This document shows positions 7,933 through 15,518 of a stretch of DNA of 18,838 nucleotides, in pieces (position 1 is the stretch's first letter; each line of letters opens with the position of its first letter). The stretch is taken from positions 1-18,838 of the forward strand of contig DLIO01000131.1 of the NCBI GenBank assembly GCA_002483765.1. The letters run 5' to 3'. The notes under the pieces are model-generated. The model did not search any database and was not told the origin of the DNA. It saw nothing but the letters and a program-made list of their open reading frames with translations. Origin of the DNA: Lentisphaeria bacterium UBA7640 (GTDB lineage: Bacteria > Verrucomicrobiota > Lentisphaeria > Victivallales > Victivallaceae). Position numbers and translations under genes: made by a program.

Positions 7933-8802
7933 TTACCCTCTCCTACGACGGCGCCGGAAAAATCTCATTAACGCCTTAGCATGATCGTCGCCACAACGCA
8001 TATCAATCAAATCTACACGAGCGCGTTCGCATGATTTGCGCGTCGTGCGATAAAATTTATCAGCAGTTAATGCAAAATCGCGTTGATTCTTGCGACTAAA
8101 ATTCAGAAGTTCTCCATTCTCAGATCCTTCCAAGGTGATATCTGACAGTCGTGGCCATGCGGTTTCCAGTGGATCAAGAATACGTACTGCAATCAGATCA
8201 TGGCGCCGGTTTGTGATTTTTAATGATTTTTCGATGTCTTGATGGTCAAGCATATCGCTAATCAGAAAAACGACACTGCGTTTATCCAAGACTTTCATAG
8301 TGTACTTCAAAACAGCATTGATGTCGGTGCCAGTGCGTGCAGGCTGGAAAGCGACCAATTCACGGATTAGTCGCAATACATGAGAACGCCCGGAACGCGG
8401 TGGTAAATGGAGTTCTACCTGATCGGAAAACATCAGTAATCCCACCCGGTCGTTATTACGTATAGCGCTGAAAGCAAGCAATGCAGCTACTTCAACCGCA
8501 TGCTGTCGCTTGGTTTTATCGCCGCTACCAAAGCCACCGGAAGCAGAAACATCAACCAGCAACATTACCGTCAGTTCGCGCTCCTCAACAAATTTTTTAA
8601 TGAATGGCATTCCCATTCTGGCAGTAACATTCCAGTCGATATCGCGCGCATCGTCTTCTTGCGTATATTCGCGCACTTCATCAAATTCGATACCACGCCC
8701 TTTAAACATACTGTGGTAAGCGCCACCGGTCAATTCATCAACAATACGGCTGGTACGAATTTCAATTCGCCGCACTTGTTCAATTAATTCGGATGTCAAC
8801 AT
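7933..8802 (-). CDS. DUF58 domain protein (VWA-like, MoxR operon)
   Basis: 289 residues, the typical length. The DUF58 signature is clear: RGIEFDEVREYTQEDDARDIDW (36-57), then ARMGMPFIKKFVEERE, followed by a VWA-like fold with DVSAS (84-88) as the metal-site motif and SVVFLISDMLD later. There is no membrane segment, so it is cytoplasmic. I take the ATG at 8802, since AGGA (8811-8808) stands 5 nt before it; a TTG twelve codons upstream would overlap the moxR end and has no clear ribosome site. It begins 13 nt after the moxR stop. MoxR-DUF58 pairs are the common core of this operon type; MoxR is thought to act as a chaperone or metal-insertion ATPase for the VWA proteins. The exact target is unknown. 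Confidence 0.88.
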   Translation of the reverse strand: MLTSELIEQVRRIEIRTSRIVDELTGGAYHSMFKGRGIEFDEVREYTQEDDARDIDWNVTARMGMPFIKKFVEERELTVMLLVDVSASGGFGSGDKTKRQHAVEVAALLAFSAIRNNDRVGLLMFSDQVELHLPPRSGRSHVLRLIRELVAFQPARTGTDINAVLKYTMKVLDKRSVVFLISDMLDHQDIEKSLKITNRRHDLIAVRILDPLETAWPRLSDITLEGSENGELLNFSRKNQRDFALTADKFYRTTRKSCERARVDLIDMRCGDDHAKALMRFFRRRRRRG

Positions 8803-8815
8803 GACGTTCCTACCA

Positions 8816-9838
8816 TCAAGGAGTGTGAAGTTCGTCAAGAATTTTTTGGATGAGATTATCCGAATTCATCCCTTCGGCCTCAGCTTCGTAGGAAACCGCG
8901 ATACGATGACGCAATACGTCAGCTGCGATATCCTTAACATCTTGCGGCACAACATAGCCTCTGCCTTGCATAAACGCATAACCCTTAGCTGCTAGCGTAA
9001 GCGCGATTGCTGCGCGTGGAGAAGCTCCGAATTCGATCAACTCTGGCAAGTCATTGAGCTTTGCTCCAGCCTGACGAGATGACAATTCGTTATGATGCGC
9101 TGGCCGTGTCGCAATCACTATATCCAAAATATATTCAATAATTTTTTCATCAGCATAAATTTTGTCAACCCATTGGCGGGCATTAATAATATCTTCCAAA
9201 CTCGTCACTGCAATAGATTGCAGATTAATTTCAGGATGAGCCATACGATTGATGATCTGGCGCTCCTCATCACGCTTTGGATAGCCAACTTTCAGTTTGA
9301 ACATAAAGCGATCTGTTTGAGCTTCAGGCAGCGGATAGGTTCCTTCCTGCTCAATCGGGTTTTGAGTAGCCATCACCAAAAAAGGATGCGGAACTTTCAA
9401 AGTTTCTCCACCAATGGTGACTTGACGCTCCTGCATCGCTTCGAGCAATGCACTTTGAACTTTGGCCGGAGCCCGATTGATTTCATCAGCCAATACTACA
9501 TTGGCGAAAACTGGCCCTTTTTTAATGCTGAATGAATGCGTATCTGCGTTATAAATACGCGTTCCAGTGACGTCGGCAGGTAACAAATCTGGAGTGAACT
9601 GAATCCGTGAAAACGTTCCATTAATTGCCAGAGCTAGTGTTTTAACACTCAAAGTCTTTGCCAATCCCGGCAAACCTTCGATTAAAACATGACCGTTAGT
9701 CAGTAGCGACAAAATTAGACGATCAACTAAATATTGTTGTCCAACCACAATACGTCCAGTTTCAGTGCGCAGGGGCGCGATGAATGCCGATGCCTCACGA
9801 ATTTTATTTTGTAGTTCCTGAATATCGTTTTGTTCCAT
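8816..9838 (-). CDS. MoxR-family AAA+ ATPase
   Basis: 340 residues, cytoplasmic. Walker A is GLPGLAKT (55-62), Walker B VVLADE (114-119), followed by the MoxR-specific NRAPAKVQSALLEAMQERQVT, sensor 1 ATQN (157-160) and the arginine-finger region PEAQTDRF (171-178). The C-terminal lid has GASPRA. The start is the ATG at 9838, with GGAG (9848-9845) 6 nt upstream; a TTG further out would put the ribosome site inside the gene. It is the first of four genes with gaps or overlaps of -4 to 13 nt, so one transcript is expected, probably from the promoter at 10032-10005 with a leader of roughly 160 nt. MoxR ATPases act with VWA proteins, here three downstream gene products. Confidence 0.93.
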   Translation of the reverse strand: MEQNDIQELQNKIREASAFIAPLRTETGRIVVGQQYLVDRLILSLLTNGHVLIEGLPGLAKTLSVKTLALAINGTFSRIQFTPDLLPADVTGTRIYNADTHSFSIKKGPVFANVVLADEINRAPAKVQSALLEAMQERQVTIGGETLKVPHPFLVMATQNPIEQEGTYPLPEAQTDRFMFKLKVGYPKRDEERQIINRMAHPEINLQSIAVTSLEDIINARQWVDKIYADEKIIEYILDIVIATRPAHHNELSSRQAGAKLNDLPELIEFGASPRAAIALTLAAKGYAFMQGRGYVVPQDVKDIAADVLRHRIAVSYEAEAEGMNSDNLIQKILDELHTP

Positions 9839-10145
9839 TTCATTCTCCAAAATATTATATTTTTACTCACGTCGGTTCTATCAACTTTATGCAAGAACCT
9901 AAAGCGAAGGAGCATTTTGTTGTATTGAGGATGCATCACGAGGGTATTTAAAATACGCCATTCATTTGACCATCCCAAAATGAACCGCTCCATGATATCT
10001 TTTTATGATACTCTATTGATTGCTTTTTTCAACATGAAATTAGTTTTTTTAGACATAATGATTAAGGCAGAAACTGATTGCAGGATAAAAAAACAATAAT
10101 CCATACTAACATTGACAGCACGATGGTTATCAGTTTATTTAAAAA
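9839..10145. other. Gap between moxR and tRNA-Arg
   Basis: About 300 nt without a convincing gene. It holds the likely moxR promoter (10032-10005) and a leader. Near 10088-10131, past the 3' end of the tRNA, an imperfect 8-bp stem with a long loop (ATAACCAT paired with a bulged ATGGATTAT on the minus strand) precedes a run of seven T, a possible tRNA terminator. An open frame (9993-9727, minus) overlaps moxR out of frame and is judged not real. Confidence 0.5.
10005..10032 (-). promoter_or_regulatory. Probable sigma-70 promoter for the MoxR/Bat operon
   Basis: On the minus strand TTGAAA (10032-10027), 16 nt, TATCAT (10010-10005). A TATAAT at 9858-9853 is too close to the ribosome site to be the -10 box of the same gene. 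Confidence 0.45.
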
Positions 10146-10221
10146 TGGTACTCCGGGCAGGAATCGAACCTGCGACCACCTGCTTAGAAGGCAGATGCTC
10201 TATCCTCTGAGCTACCGGAGC
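10146..10221 (-). tRNA. tRNA-Arg (anticodon TCT), CCA encoded
   Basis: A full cloverleaf is visible on the minus strand: acceptor GCTCCGG with CCGGAGT (one G-T pair at the end), D arm GCTC/GAGC, anticodon arm TCTGC-CTTCTAA-GCAGG with anticodon TCT, T arm GCAGG-TTCGATT-CCTGC, discriminator A, and CCA at 10148-10146. It reads AGA (and AGG by wobble). It stands alone between two protein genes, and I see no integrase or attachment-site duplication next to it. Confidence 0.97.
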
Positions 10222-10393
10222 AAAGAAGGTTTTTAACTTAAACCGTCTTAAAGAAAAATCAATTGCCGAACAAGTAAATTTTGAATATCTTTACGGGCCG
10301 ACATTTGAACTTTAATTAACACTTTACATTCTCGTTTGCATTAGTCTGTTGCGTGGCATATTCGATTATTTGGATTCTCGCGCGATATGAGCA

Positions 10394-10421
10394 TTGAATT
10401 TGAAGTGGGAAAAACTATAGT
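10394..10421 (+). promoter_or_regulatory. Probable sigma-70 promoter for the UPF0371 gene
   Basis: TTGAAT (10394-10399), 16 nt, TATAGT (10416-10421). A shifted pair, TTGAAG (10400-10405) with TAGAAT (10421-10426), is also possible. The transcript would begin about 38 nt before the ATG. The rest of the 245-nt gap shows nothing else. Confidence 0.45.
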
Positions 10422-10466
10422 AGAATACTTTTGTGATTAGATTATTTTTATGGAGCGTTTGGATTT

Positions 10467-11984
10467 ATGGTTAAGTGTGGTTTTGATAACGAAAAATATT
10501 TAAGAGAACAGTCAGCAGCAATTTTAGAGCGCGCGGAACTCTTCGGCAATAAATTATATCTGGAATTCGGTGGAAAACTGGCATTTGACTATCATGCCGC
10601 CCGCGTATTGCCAGGCTTTGATCCCAATGTCAAATTAAAACTTTTGCAACGGCTCAAAGATAAAATTGACATCGTTATCTGTATCTATTCTGGCGATATT
10701 GAACGCAAAAAAGTGCGCGCTGACTTCGGTATTGCCTATGAAGTCGACACTATGCGTATTATTGACAACCTTCGTGAATGTGGGCTTAATACCAGAACTG
10801 TAGTCGTTACACGCTACGAAGATCAGCCGATTGTCAAAGCGTTTATGAATAAATTAAGCAGACGCGGGGTCACGGTTTATGCGCATCGCGCAATCCAGGG
10901 TTACCCGACTGATTTAGAGACCATTGTCAGTGATGAAGGTTATGGGGCTAATGCCTACATTGAAAGCGACAAACCAATCGTAATCGTTACTGGCCCGGGT
11001 TCCAGCAGTGGAAAAATGGGAACCTGTTTATCGCAAGTCTATCACGAACATAAACGCGGAGTACCAGCTGGCTACGCGAAGTTCGAGACTTTTCCAGTTT
11101 GGAATCTTCCACTCAAACATCCTGTTAATCTGGCTTATGAGGCAGCCACTGCCGACATCTGCGATGTCAATATGGTGGACCCATTTCACCTGGAAGCTTA
11201 CAATTCAATTGCAGTCAACTACAACCGCGACATAGAAATTTTTCCAGTAGTGCGCAGAATTTGCGCCAAAATAATAGGTAACGAACAGCTTTATAAATCT
11301 CCTACTGACATGGGAGTTAACCGAGTTGGGTTCGCCATCACTGATGACGAAGTCGTAAAACAGGCTGCAATCCAGGAGATTATTCGTAGATATTTCCGTT
11401 ATCAATGTGATTATAGCTTAGGTATGACCGACCAGAAAACCGTCGATCGGGTGAAAATGTTAATGAACGAGCTTGGTGCAGTAGAAACCGACCGCACTAC
11501 TGTAGTTCCAGCACGTCAGGCGGCGGAAGCGGCAGCGACCACGCCCGGTAAAGGCAGCGACAATTTATTTTGTGGCGCAGCGCTTCAACTGCCTGATGGC
11601 ACCATCATTACTGGTAAAAACTCACCATTACTGCATGCCGCCGCCGGATGTGTGCTAAATGCCATTAAAACCCTGGCCCATCTGCCAGATGAATTACCAT
11701 TGATTTCTCCTGACGTCATCGACTCAGTCGGCATGTTGAAGAAAGAATTTTTAAAAAGCAAGCGAGTCAGTCTTGATTTAGATGAAGCGTTAATTTCTCT
11801 CAGTGTCAGCGTACCTGCAAACCCGGCCGCACGATTAGCGATGAAACAGTTATCAAAGCTCTCAAATTGTGAAATGCATCTGTCACATATGCCATCCTCT
11901 GGCGACGCCGCTGGACTGAGAAAGTTAGGAATAAACCTAACTAGTGATCCAAACTTTGCCAGCCATAATCTATTTGTAGACTAA
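10467..11984 (+). CDS. UPF0371 (DUF1846) protein of unknown function
   Basis: 505 residues, the usual length of this family, and collinear with what I recall of it from start (GFDNEKYLREQSAAILERAELF) to end. At 176-186 is the conserved GPGSSSGKMGTCLSQ segment, which looks like a P-loop (GxxxxGK) but has Met-Gly after the Lys instead of Ser/Thr. Further on stands MVDPFHLEAYN and KSPTDMGVNRVGF, both family hallmarks. No membrane segment or signal peptide. Structures exist for the family, but I know of no proven reaction. A GGAG at 10452-10455 is 11 nt from the ATG, rather far. It has no operon partner: tRNA-Arg before it is on the other strand and dus converges from the other side, with palindrome copy 2 between. 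Confidence 0.88.
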   Translation: MVKCGFDNEKYLREQSAAILERAELFGNKLYLEFGGKLAFDYHAARVLPGFDPNVKLKLLQRLKDKIDIVICIYSGDIERKKVRADFGIAYEVDTMRIIDNLRECGLNTRTVVVTRYEDQPIVKAFMNKLSRRGVTVYAHRAIQGYPTDLETIVSDEGYGANAYIESDKPIVIVTGPGSSSGKMGTCLSQVYHEHKRGVPAGYAKFETFPVWNLPLKHPVNLAYEAATADICDVNMVDPFHLEAYNSIAVNYNRDIEIFPVVRRICAKIIGNEQLYKSPTDMGVNRVGFAITDDEVVKQAAIQEIIRRYFRYQCDYSLGMTDQKTVDRVKMLMNELGAVETDRTTVVPARQAAEAAATTPGKGSDNLFCGAALQLPDGTIITGKNSPLLHAAAGCVLNAIKTLAHLPDELPLISPDVIDSVGMLKKEFLKSKRVSLDLDEALISLSVSVPANPAARLAMKQLSKLSNCEMHLSHMPSSGDAAGLRKLGINLTSDPNFASHNLFVD

Positions 11985-12030
11985 AAAACCGTTCCAGACA
12001 GCTCATGTAAAATCATCTTAATTGTCTTCT

Positions 12031-12065
12031 TAAATTCACGAGCGCATAATGCGCGCGCGAATTAT
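12031..12065. repeat. Palindromic intergenic repeat, copy 2
   Basis: Inverted repeat with 17-nt arms around a single A at 12048; 13 of 17 positions pair, with an unbroken GCGCAT-A-ATGCGC core. It fills most of the 77-nt gap between two convergent genes and overlaps the dus stop codon (12062-12064). No other terminator is visible for either gene, so it may serve both. It is in the same orientation as copy 1, sharing CTTAAATTC and CGAGCGCAT in the left arm. Confidence 0.85.
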
Positions 12066-12973
12066 AGAATAGATTTACGGATATTTTCGACGCTAAAATT
12101 ATCCAACTTAACAATTCGTTGAAATTGTTTCGAAGATGTACCCCAAACAAAGCGTGCCATTTCAAGTAATTGTGGCTTGCTCCAATATAGCTCAGGATAT
12201 GATGACGCTAGATCAAGCGCGCGATTGTAAAAGATTAGCCGGCCAGCAGCTGGAGTAATGTCTACTTTTTCGCTCAAGCGTTTCAATAAAAACGGATCGC
12301 GCAAAAGTCCCCGCGCACACATTACGCCAGCACAACCACTATTTCCGAGCATCCACGACGCGTCATCTGGGGTAAGAATGTCGCCATTGCCAATGACTGG
12401 CACAGAACTCAGTTCCACCGCACGTTTCAGGCGTTCCAGTCCATCTGAAACCCGACGATACCCTTCATCAACCGTACGAAAATGAACGGCCATAAAATCA
12501 AGGTTCAAGTCGTCAAACGCAGCAACAATACTAGGCAGTTCATCAGCCGAAGCAAATCCGACACGCAATTTAACGCTAAGCAAAACCTCTGGTACGTTTT
12601 CACGAATGCCCGATATAATACGCCGCATCAATTCAGGATTTTTTAGTAACGCGCCCCCTGCCCCGCTACGCAAAACCTTGCTACTGGGACAAGCAAAGTT
12701 TAGATTAAACGACTTTACCCCTTCTTTATGAAGCAATTGAACAGTACGTTGCAGATTAATTGGGTCATCGCCCATCAGTTGAACTGTTAATGGTTTATTG
12801 GGAATAGTCAATGGTTTCAGCCATTTACGCATTTTACCAATACGCGGAAGATCCTGCGAAATACGTAAAAAAGGCGTGATCATTTCCGGCAATAAATCCA
12901 ATTGCGCCGCCACGGCACAAAATAATGGACTCATGACCCCTTCCATCGGCCCAGGTAGAATGCGTACTTTCAT
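12062..12973 (-). CDS. tRNA-dihydrouridine synthase, DusC-like
   Basis: 303 residues, an FMN TIM barrel. Dus enzymes reduce uridines in tRNA to dihydrouridine with NADPH. Motifs: PGPMEGV near the N-terminus (FMN phosphate side), VQLMGDDP, LNFACPSSKVLRSGAGG with the catalytic Cys, VKLRVGF, HFRTVDEGYR and VPVIGNGDI. The HxRTxxDGYR form and the beginning MKVRILPGPMEGV resemble Escherichia coli DusC (MRVLLAPMEGV) more than DusA or DusB, but which uridine it modifies cannot be told. I choose the ATG at 12973 because it overlaps the mutM stop as ATGA; a TTG and an ATG 9 and 18 nt upstream lie inside mutM and have no better ribosome site. Translation is probably coupled to mutM. Confidence 0.9.
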   Translation of the reverse strand: MKVRILPGPMEGVMSPLFCAVAAQLDLLPEMITPFLRISQDLPRIGKMRKWLKPLTIPNKPLTVQLMGDDPINLQRTVQLLHKEGVKSFNLNFACPSSKVLRSGAGGALLKNPELMRRIISGIRENVPEVLLSVKLRVGFASADELPSIVAAFDDLNLDFMAVHFRTVDEGYRRVSDGLERLKRAVELSSVPVIGNGDILTPDDASWMLGNSGCAGVMCARGLLRDPFLLKRLSEKVDITPAAGRLIFYNRALDLASSYPELYWSKPQLLEMARFVWGTSSKQFQRIVKLDNFSVENIRKSIL

Positions 12974-13794
12974 CTTTGGCATTTGGGGCAATAAAATGAA
13001 GTTCGGCCACCATGTGTAACCGTTTCAACCAAAGTTGAACAATGGCAACACGGTTTTCCCTTACGCCCATAAACCAGCAGTTCGCGCTCAAACTTGCCTT
13101 CAGAACCGTCGAGCTGCCGGTAATCTGAGAATGTCGTTCCGCCTGCCAGAATTGCTGCGTTCAAAACATCTTTGGACATTTTGACTAATGCAGCACATTC
13201 TTTTAGTGTAACGTTATTGGCGGGCCGAAGCGGGCTAATACCAGTTTTAAATAATATTTCCGCCGCATAAATATTACCGATGCCAACTACAATCTTATTA
13301 TCCATCAAAGCGATTTTCAGTGCACATTTGCGTTTTTTTAACTGTTCATGCAGATACCGCGCAGTAAACTGCTTCTCAAGCGGTTCAACGCCAAGCTGGC
13401 TTAACATTAGTGGTTCGGCTCCTGGACTAGACAACACACATGGCACAATAGAACCAAAACGACGTGGACATTCAAACCGCAGCTGACCTCCGTCATCGAG
13501 ATGAAAAATAACGTGTTCATGTTTACGACGTTCATCGCTAGGTTGTGCTTCGCGGAAAACACCCGTCATGCCAAGGTGAACCACCAACGCATGACCATGT
13601 TTCAGTTCAATAACGATATAGCGCGCGCGCCGCCGTACGTCAACGACTGGATGATTCAATATTTTTTCATCCAATAGTGGAGCCAGCGGAAAACGCAGAC
13701 GTTCCACAAAAACTTCAATTTTTGTGAATGATTTCCCGACCAATAATTTATGCAACGACTTGGTAATAGTATGAACTTCTGGTAATTCAGGCAT
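12970..13794 (-). CDS. mutM: Formamidopyrimidine-DNA glycosylase (Fpg/MutM)
   Basis: 274 residues, the family's usual length. It removes 8-oxoguanine and formamidopyrimidines and cuts the abasic site. Seen: the N-terminal MPELPEV with Pro2 as nucleophile and Glu3, HLGMTG (73-78), PRRFG (110-114), MDNKIVVGIGNIYA (164-177), GGTTFSD (218-224), and a complete C-terminal zinc finger with CCHC (249-252), GGR (262-264) and CPKC (269-272). Two odd points: the residue that lines up with Lys57 of the E. coli enzyme is Arg58 (RRRARYI), and the usual Asp in DPRRFG is Cys109. GAGG lies 8 nt before the ATG and overlaps the MFS stop. It is the middle gene of an MFS-mutM-dus group. MutM rather than Nei because of the PELPEV, GNIYA and zinc-finger details. 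Confidence 0.94.
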   Translation of the reverse strand: MPELPEVHTITKSLHKLLVGKSFTKIEVFVERLRFPLAPLLDEKILNHPVVDVRRRARYIVIELKHGHALVVHLGMTGVFREAQPSDERRKHEHVIFHLDDGGQLRFECPRRFGSIVPCVLSSPGAEPLMLSQLGVEPLEKQFTARYLHEQLKKRKCALKIALMDNKIVVGIGNIYAAEILFKTGISPLRPANNVTLKECAALVKMSKDVLNAAILAGGTTFSDYRQLDGSEGKFERELLVYGRKGKPCCHCSTLVETVTHGGRTSFYCPKCQR

Positions 13795-13805
13795 AATAAA
13801 AACCT

Positions 13806-15125
13806 CTATCTTATCCTAGTAAACAAATAATCGAATAAAGGAAAACGTTGTCGCGACTCTTCCGTTAACGGCTTAAGGCGGCTGATAACCCAAATACCAA
13901 TCAGCAGAAGAACTAATACAGCAGTAAAATACAAGCGATATTTTTCTAACGGATATGCTCCGGGGTTTATGTCCGTAGTATAACGCATCAACAACGCACC
14001 TAATACCATCCCAATGACACCGGCTCCAGCTCCACCAGTTACGGCGATGAAAATTGAAGCTGCTACACGATTTTCAGTAGGGATCGATTGTAAAAAATAA
14101 TGAGTCAATGAATTATTCATACAAACTATTCCACCACCAGCCAACACAAATGGGATCAGTGCAAGCGGCCAATAAAATTTCACTGGAGAAAAAATCCAGA
14201 TAAGACAAATCAGCGGCATTGCAAAATAAGCAAAAACAATCAGACGCCGCGGTCCAATTTTCGCTGACAATTTGCCACTCATATATGAAAATAGTATTGT
14301 TGCTCCCAGTTGTGCCATTGAAAACAATAACGCTCCAGTATCGCTGATTCCGTAACCACGCTTAAGTAACAATATCGAAGCGGGTACCGTCATGATTATT
14401 GTGACATTAATCATAAAACCAGCTAAAAGTTGGCGGCGGAAACGTGGGTATCTAATAGCTTGCTTCAATTCATTCAAAATCGGGCGTCGAGCTGATTCAC
14501 GAAGGTTCTCAGTTTCATGGACTTTTCGTAGATAGCCAGAAGCAAAAACTCCCATGCAGGCACCTACTGCGATAATTGCCGACAATACCCAAATGCTTTC
14601 TGTAAAGTTTAATATCAAACTAATTAAACCAAGAGAAATTAGACATCCAGCAGAGTTAATCCCTGAAGATGCACCTAGAAAATGGGAACGATTGTGATCA
14701 TCGGTTACTTCACCTACCAACGGATGGAACATTACTACCCCCGCTGCACGGAAACCGTAAAAAAGAAATGCCCCAAGCAGAATCATACCGAGCGCCATTT
14801 CATGCATACCACTAACTGAGAAAAATGTCGCTGACGCCACTAGCATAGCTGAAATATTACGCAATATCCAGAAAGTCGATTGACAACGTGCCCCACCGAC
14901 GTGCGCAGTAACAATTTTGCCTAATGGTAACAAAATAAATCCTAAATACACCATCGCACCAAGAATTGCAACGAAGTAATCCGGACAATTGAGGCGCACA
15001 GCGAAAAGAATAATAACGGTGTCGCCGAGACACATATAAGACAAACCATTGACAAAATGAAATTTCTTCAAATTGTGCCGTGATCCAGCTTTGCTTTTCT
15101 CTGTCAATTTCCCTTTAACAATCAT
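13806..15125 (-). CDS. Major facilitator superfamily transporter
   Basis: 439 residues, with about 12 hydrophobic segments in two halves separated by a charged loop (about 195-225, LRKVHETENLRESARRP). The segment GKLSAKIGPRRL (about 280-292) is the usual MFS loop 2-3/8-9 motif in the second half. The pattern FHFVNGLSYMCLGDTVIILFAVRL at the front resembles permeases of the sugar/drug group, but the substrate cannot be told. Start ATG at 15125 with AGG in GGCAGGT a few nt upstream; this ribosome site is close, so a start slightly further in is possible. The first gene of the MFS-mutM-dus group, 11 nt from mutM. Promoter not clear; the region before it is AT-rich. Confidence 0.8.
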   Translation of the reverse strand: MIVKGKLTEKSKAGSRHNLKKFHFVNGLSYMCLGDTVIILFAVRLNCPDYFVAILGAMVYLGFILLPLGKIVTAHVGGARCQSTFWILRNISAMLVASATFFSVSGMHEMALGMILLGAFLFYGFRAAGVVMFHPLVGEVTDDHNRSHFLGASSGINSAGCLISLGLISLILNFTESIWVLSAIIAVGACMGVFASGYLRKVHETENLRESARRPILNELKQAIRYPRFRRQLLAGFMINVTIIMTVPASILLLKRGYGISDTGALLFSMAQLGATILFSYMSGKLSAKIGPRRLIVFAYFAMPLICLIWIFSPVKFYWPLALIPFVLAGGGIVCMNNSLTHYFLQSIPTENRVAASIFIAVTGGAGAGVIGMVLGALLMRYTTDINPGAYPLEKYRLYFTAVLVLLLIGIWVISRLKPLTEESRQRFPLFDYLFTRIR

Positions 15126-15518
15126 TTACCTGCCCAAATATCATATAATAACGTTAATAATACGCCGAAATTTAAAATAATAATCACCATCTACTAAGCA
15201 TATAGCTATCTTCAGTAGTTATAAAACGATTTAATGACTTTACTCCCAACAGCCAATAGAATCAAGAAAAAAAATCCGCATCAATAAGTTCGCGGAGAAA
15301 AAAATATTTCTATAAATCTCATAAGTTAGGATTTTCACAACAGTAATAACTTATAAAAACATTGTAAGCTCTCTAAAACATAAAAAAGCCTTAAAAATCG
15401 ATAAATTTTACTGAAAATGTATTTTTTTTGACTTTTTCTTTTTTCTGATATTGACATTTTCGACAAAGTCAATATAATACCTGCATAAACGGAGCTTTAA
15501 CCCAAAGGAGTAATAACT
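15126..15518. other. AT-rich divergent gap between the MFS gene and the acidic protein gene
   Basis: About 390 nt with no credible reading frame. It holds an imperfect hairpin at 15189-15218 (CTACTAAG with CTTCAGTAG), a perfect 8-bp inverted repeat ATAAGTTA (15321-15328)/TAACTTAT (15347-15354) with an 18-nt spacer, and the strong promoter of the next gene at 15451-15478. Long A and T runs make up most of the rest. Confidence 0.6.
15451..15478 (+). promoter_or_regulatory. Consensus sigma-70 promoter with an overlapping inverted repeat
   Basis: TTGACA (15451-15456), 16 nt, TATAAT (15473-15478): both hexamers are exact consensus. The arms TATTGAC (15449-15455) and GTCAATA (15468-15474) form a perfect 7-bp inverted repeat with a 12-nt spacer. 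They cover the -35 box and reach the -10 box, so a dimeric regulator bound there would block transcription. Strong AAAGGAG at 15504-15510 follows. Confidence 0.8.

Noticed and set aside
9853..9858. Perfect TATAAT on the minus strand as the moxR -10 box
   Set aside because: It is only 4 nt from the ribosome site, so the transcript would begin in or after GGAG; no -35 box at 16-18 nt.
9727..9993. 88-codon open frame on the minus strand starting near the predicted moxR transcription start
   Set aside because: It overlaps the start of moxR out of frame by over 100 nt, has no recognisable motif or clear ribosome site, and the moxR start is well supported.
10146..10221. tRNA-Arg as an integration site for a mobile element
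   Set aside because: Neither side has an integrase gene or a repeat of the tRNA 3' end, and the flanking genes are ordinary chromosomal ones.
13620..13635. GCGCGCGCGCC run as another copy of the palindrome
   Set aside because: It lies inside mutM encoding the Arg-rich RRRAR segment and lacks the ATGCGC half and AT foot.
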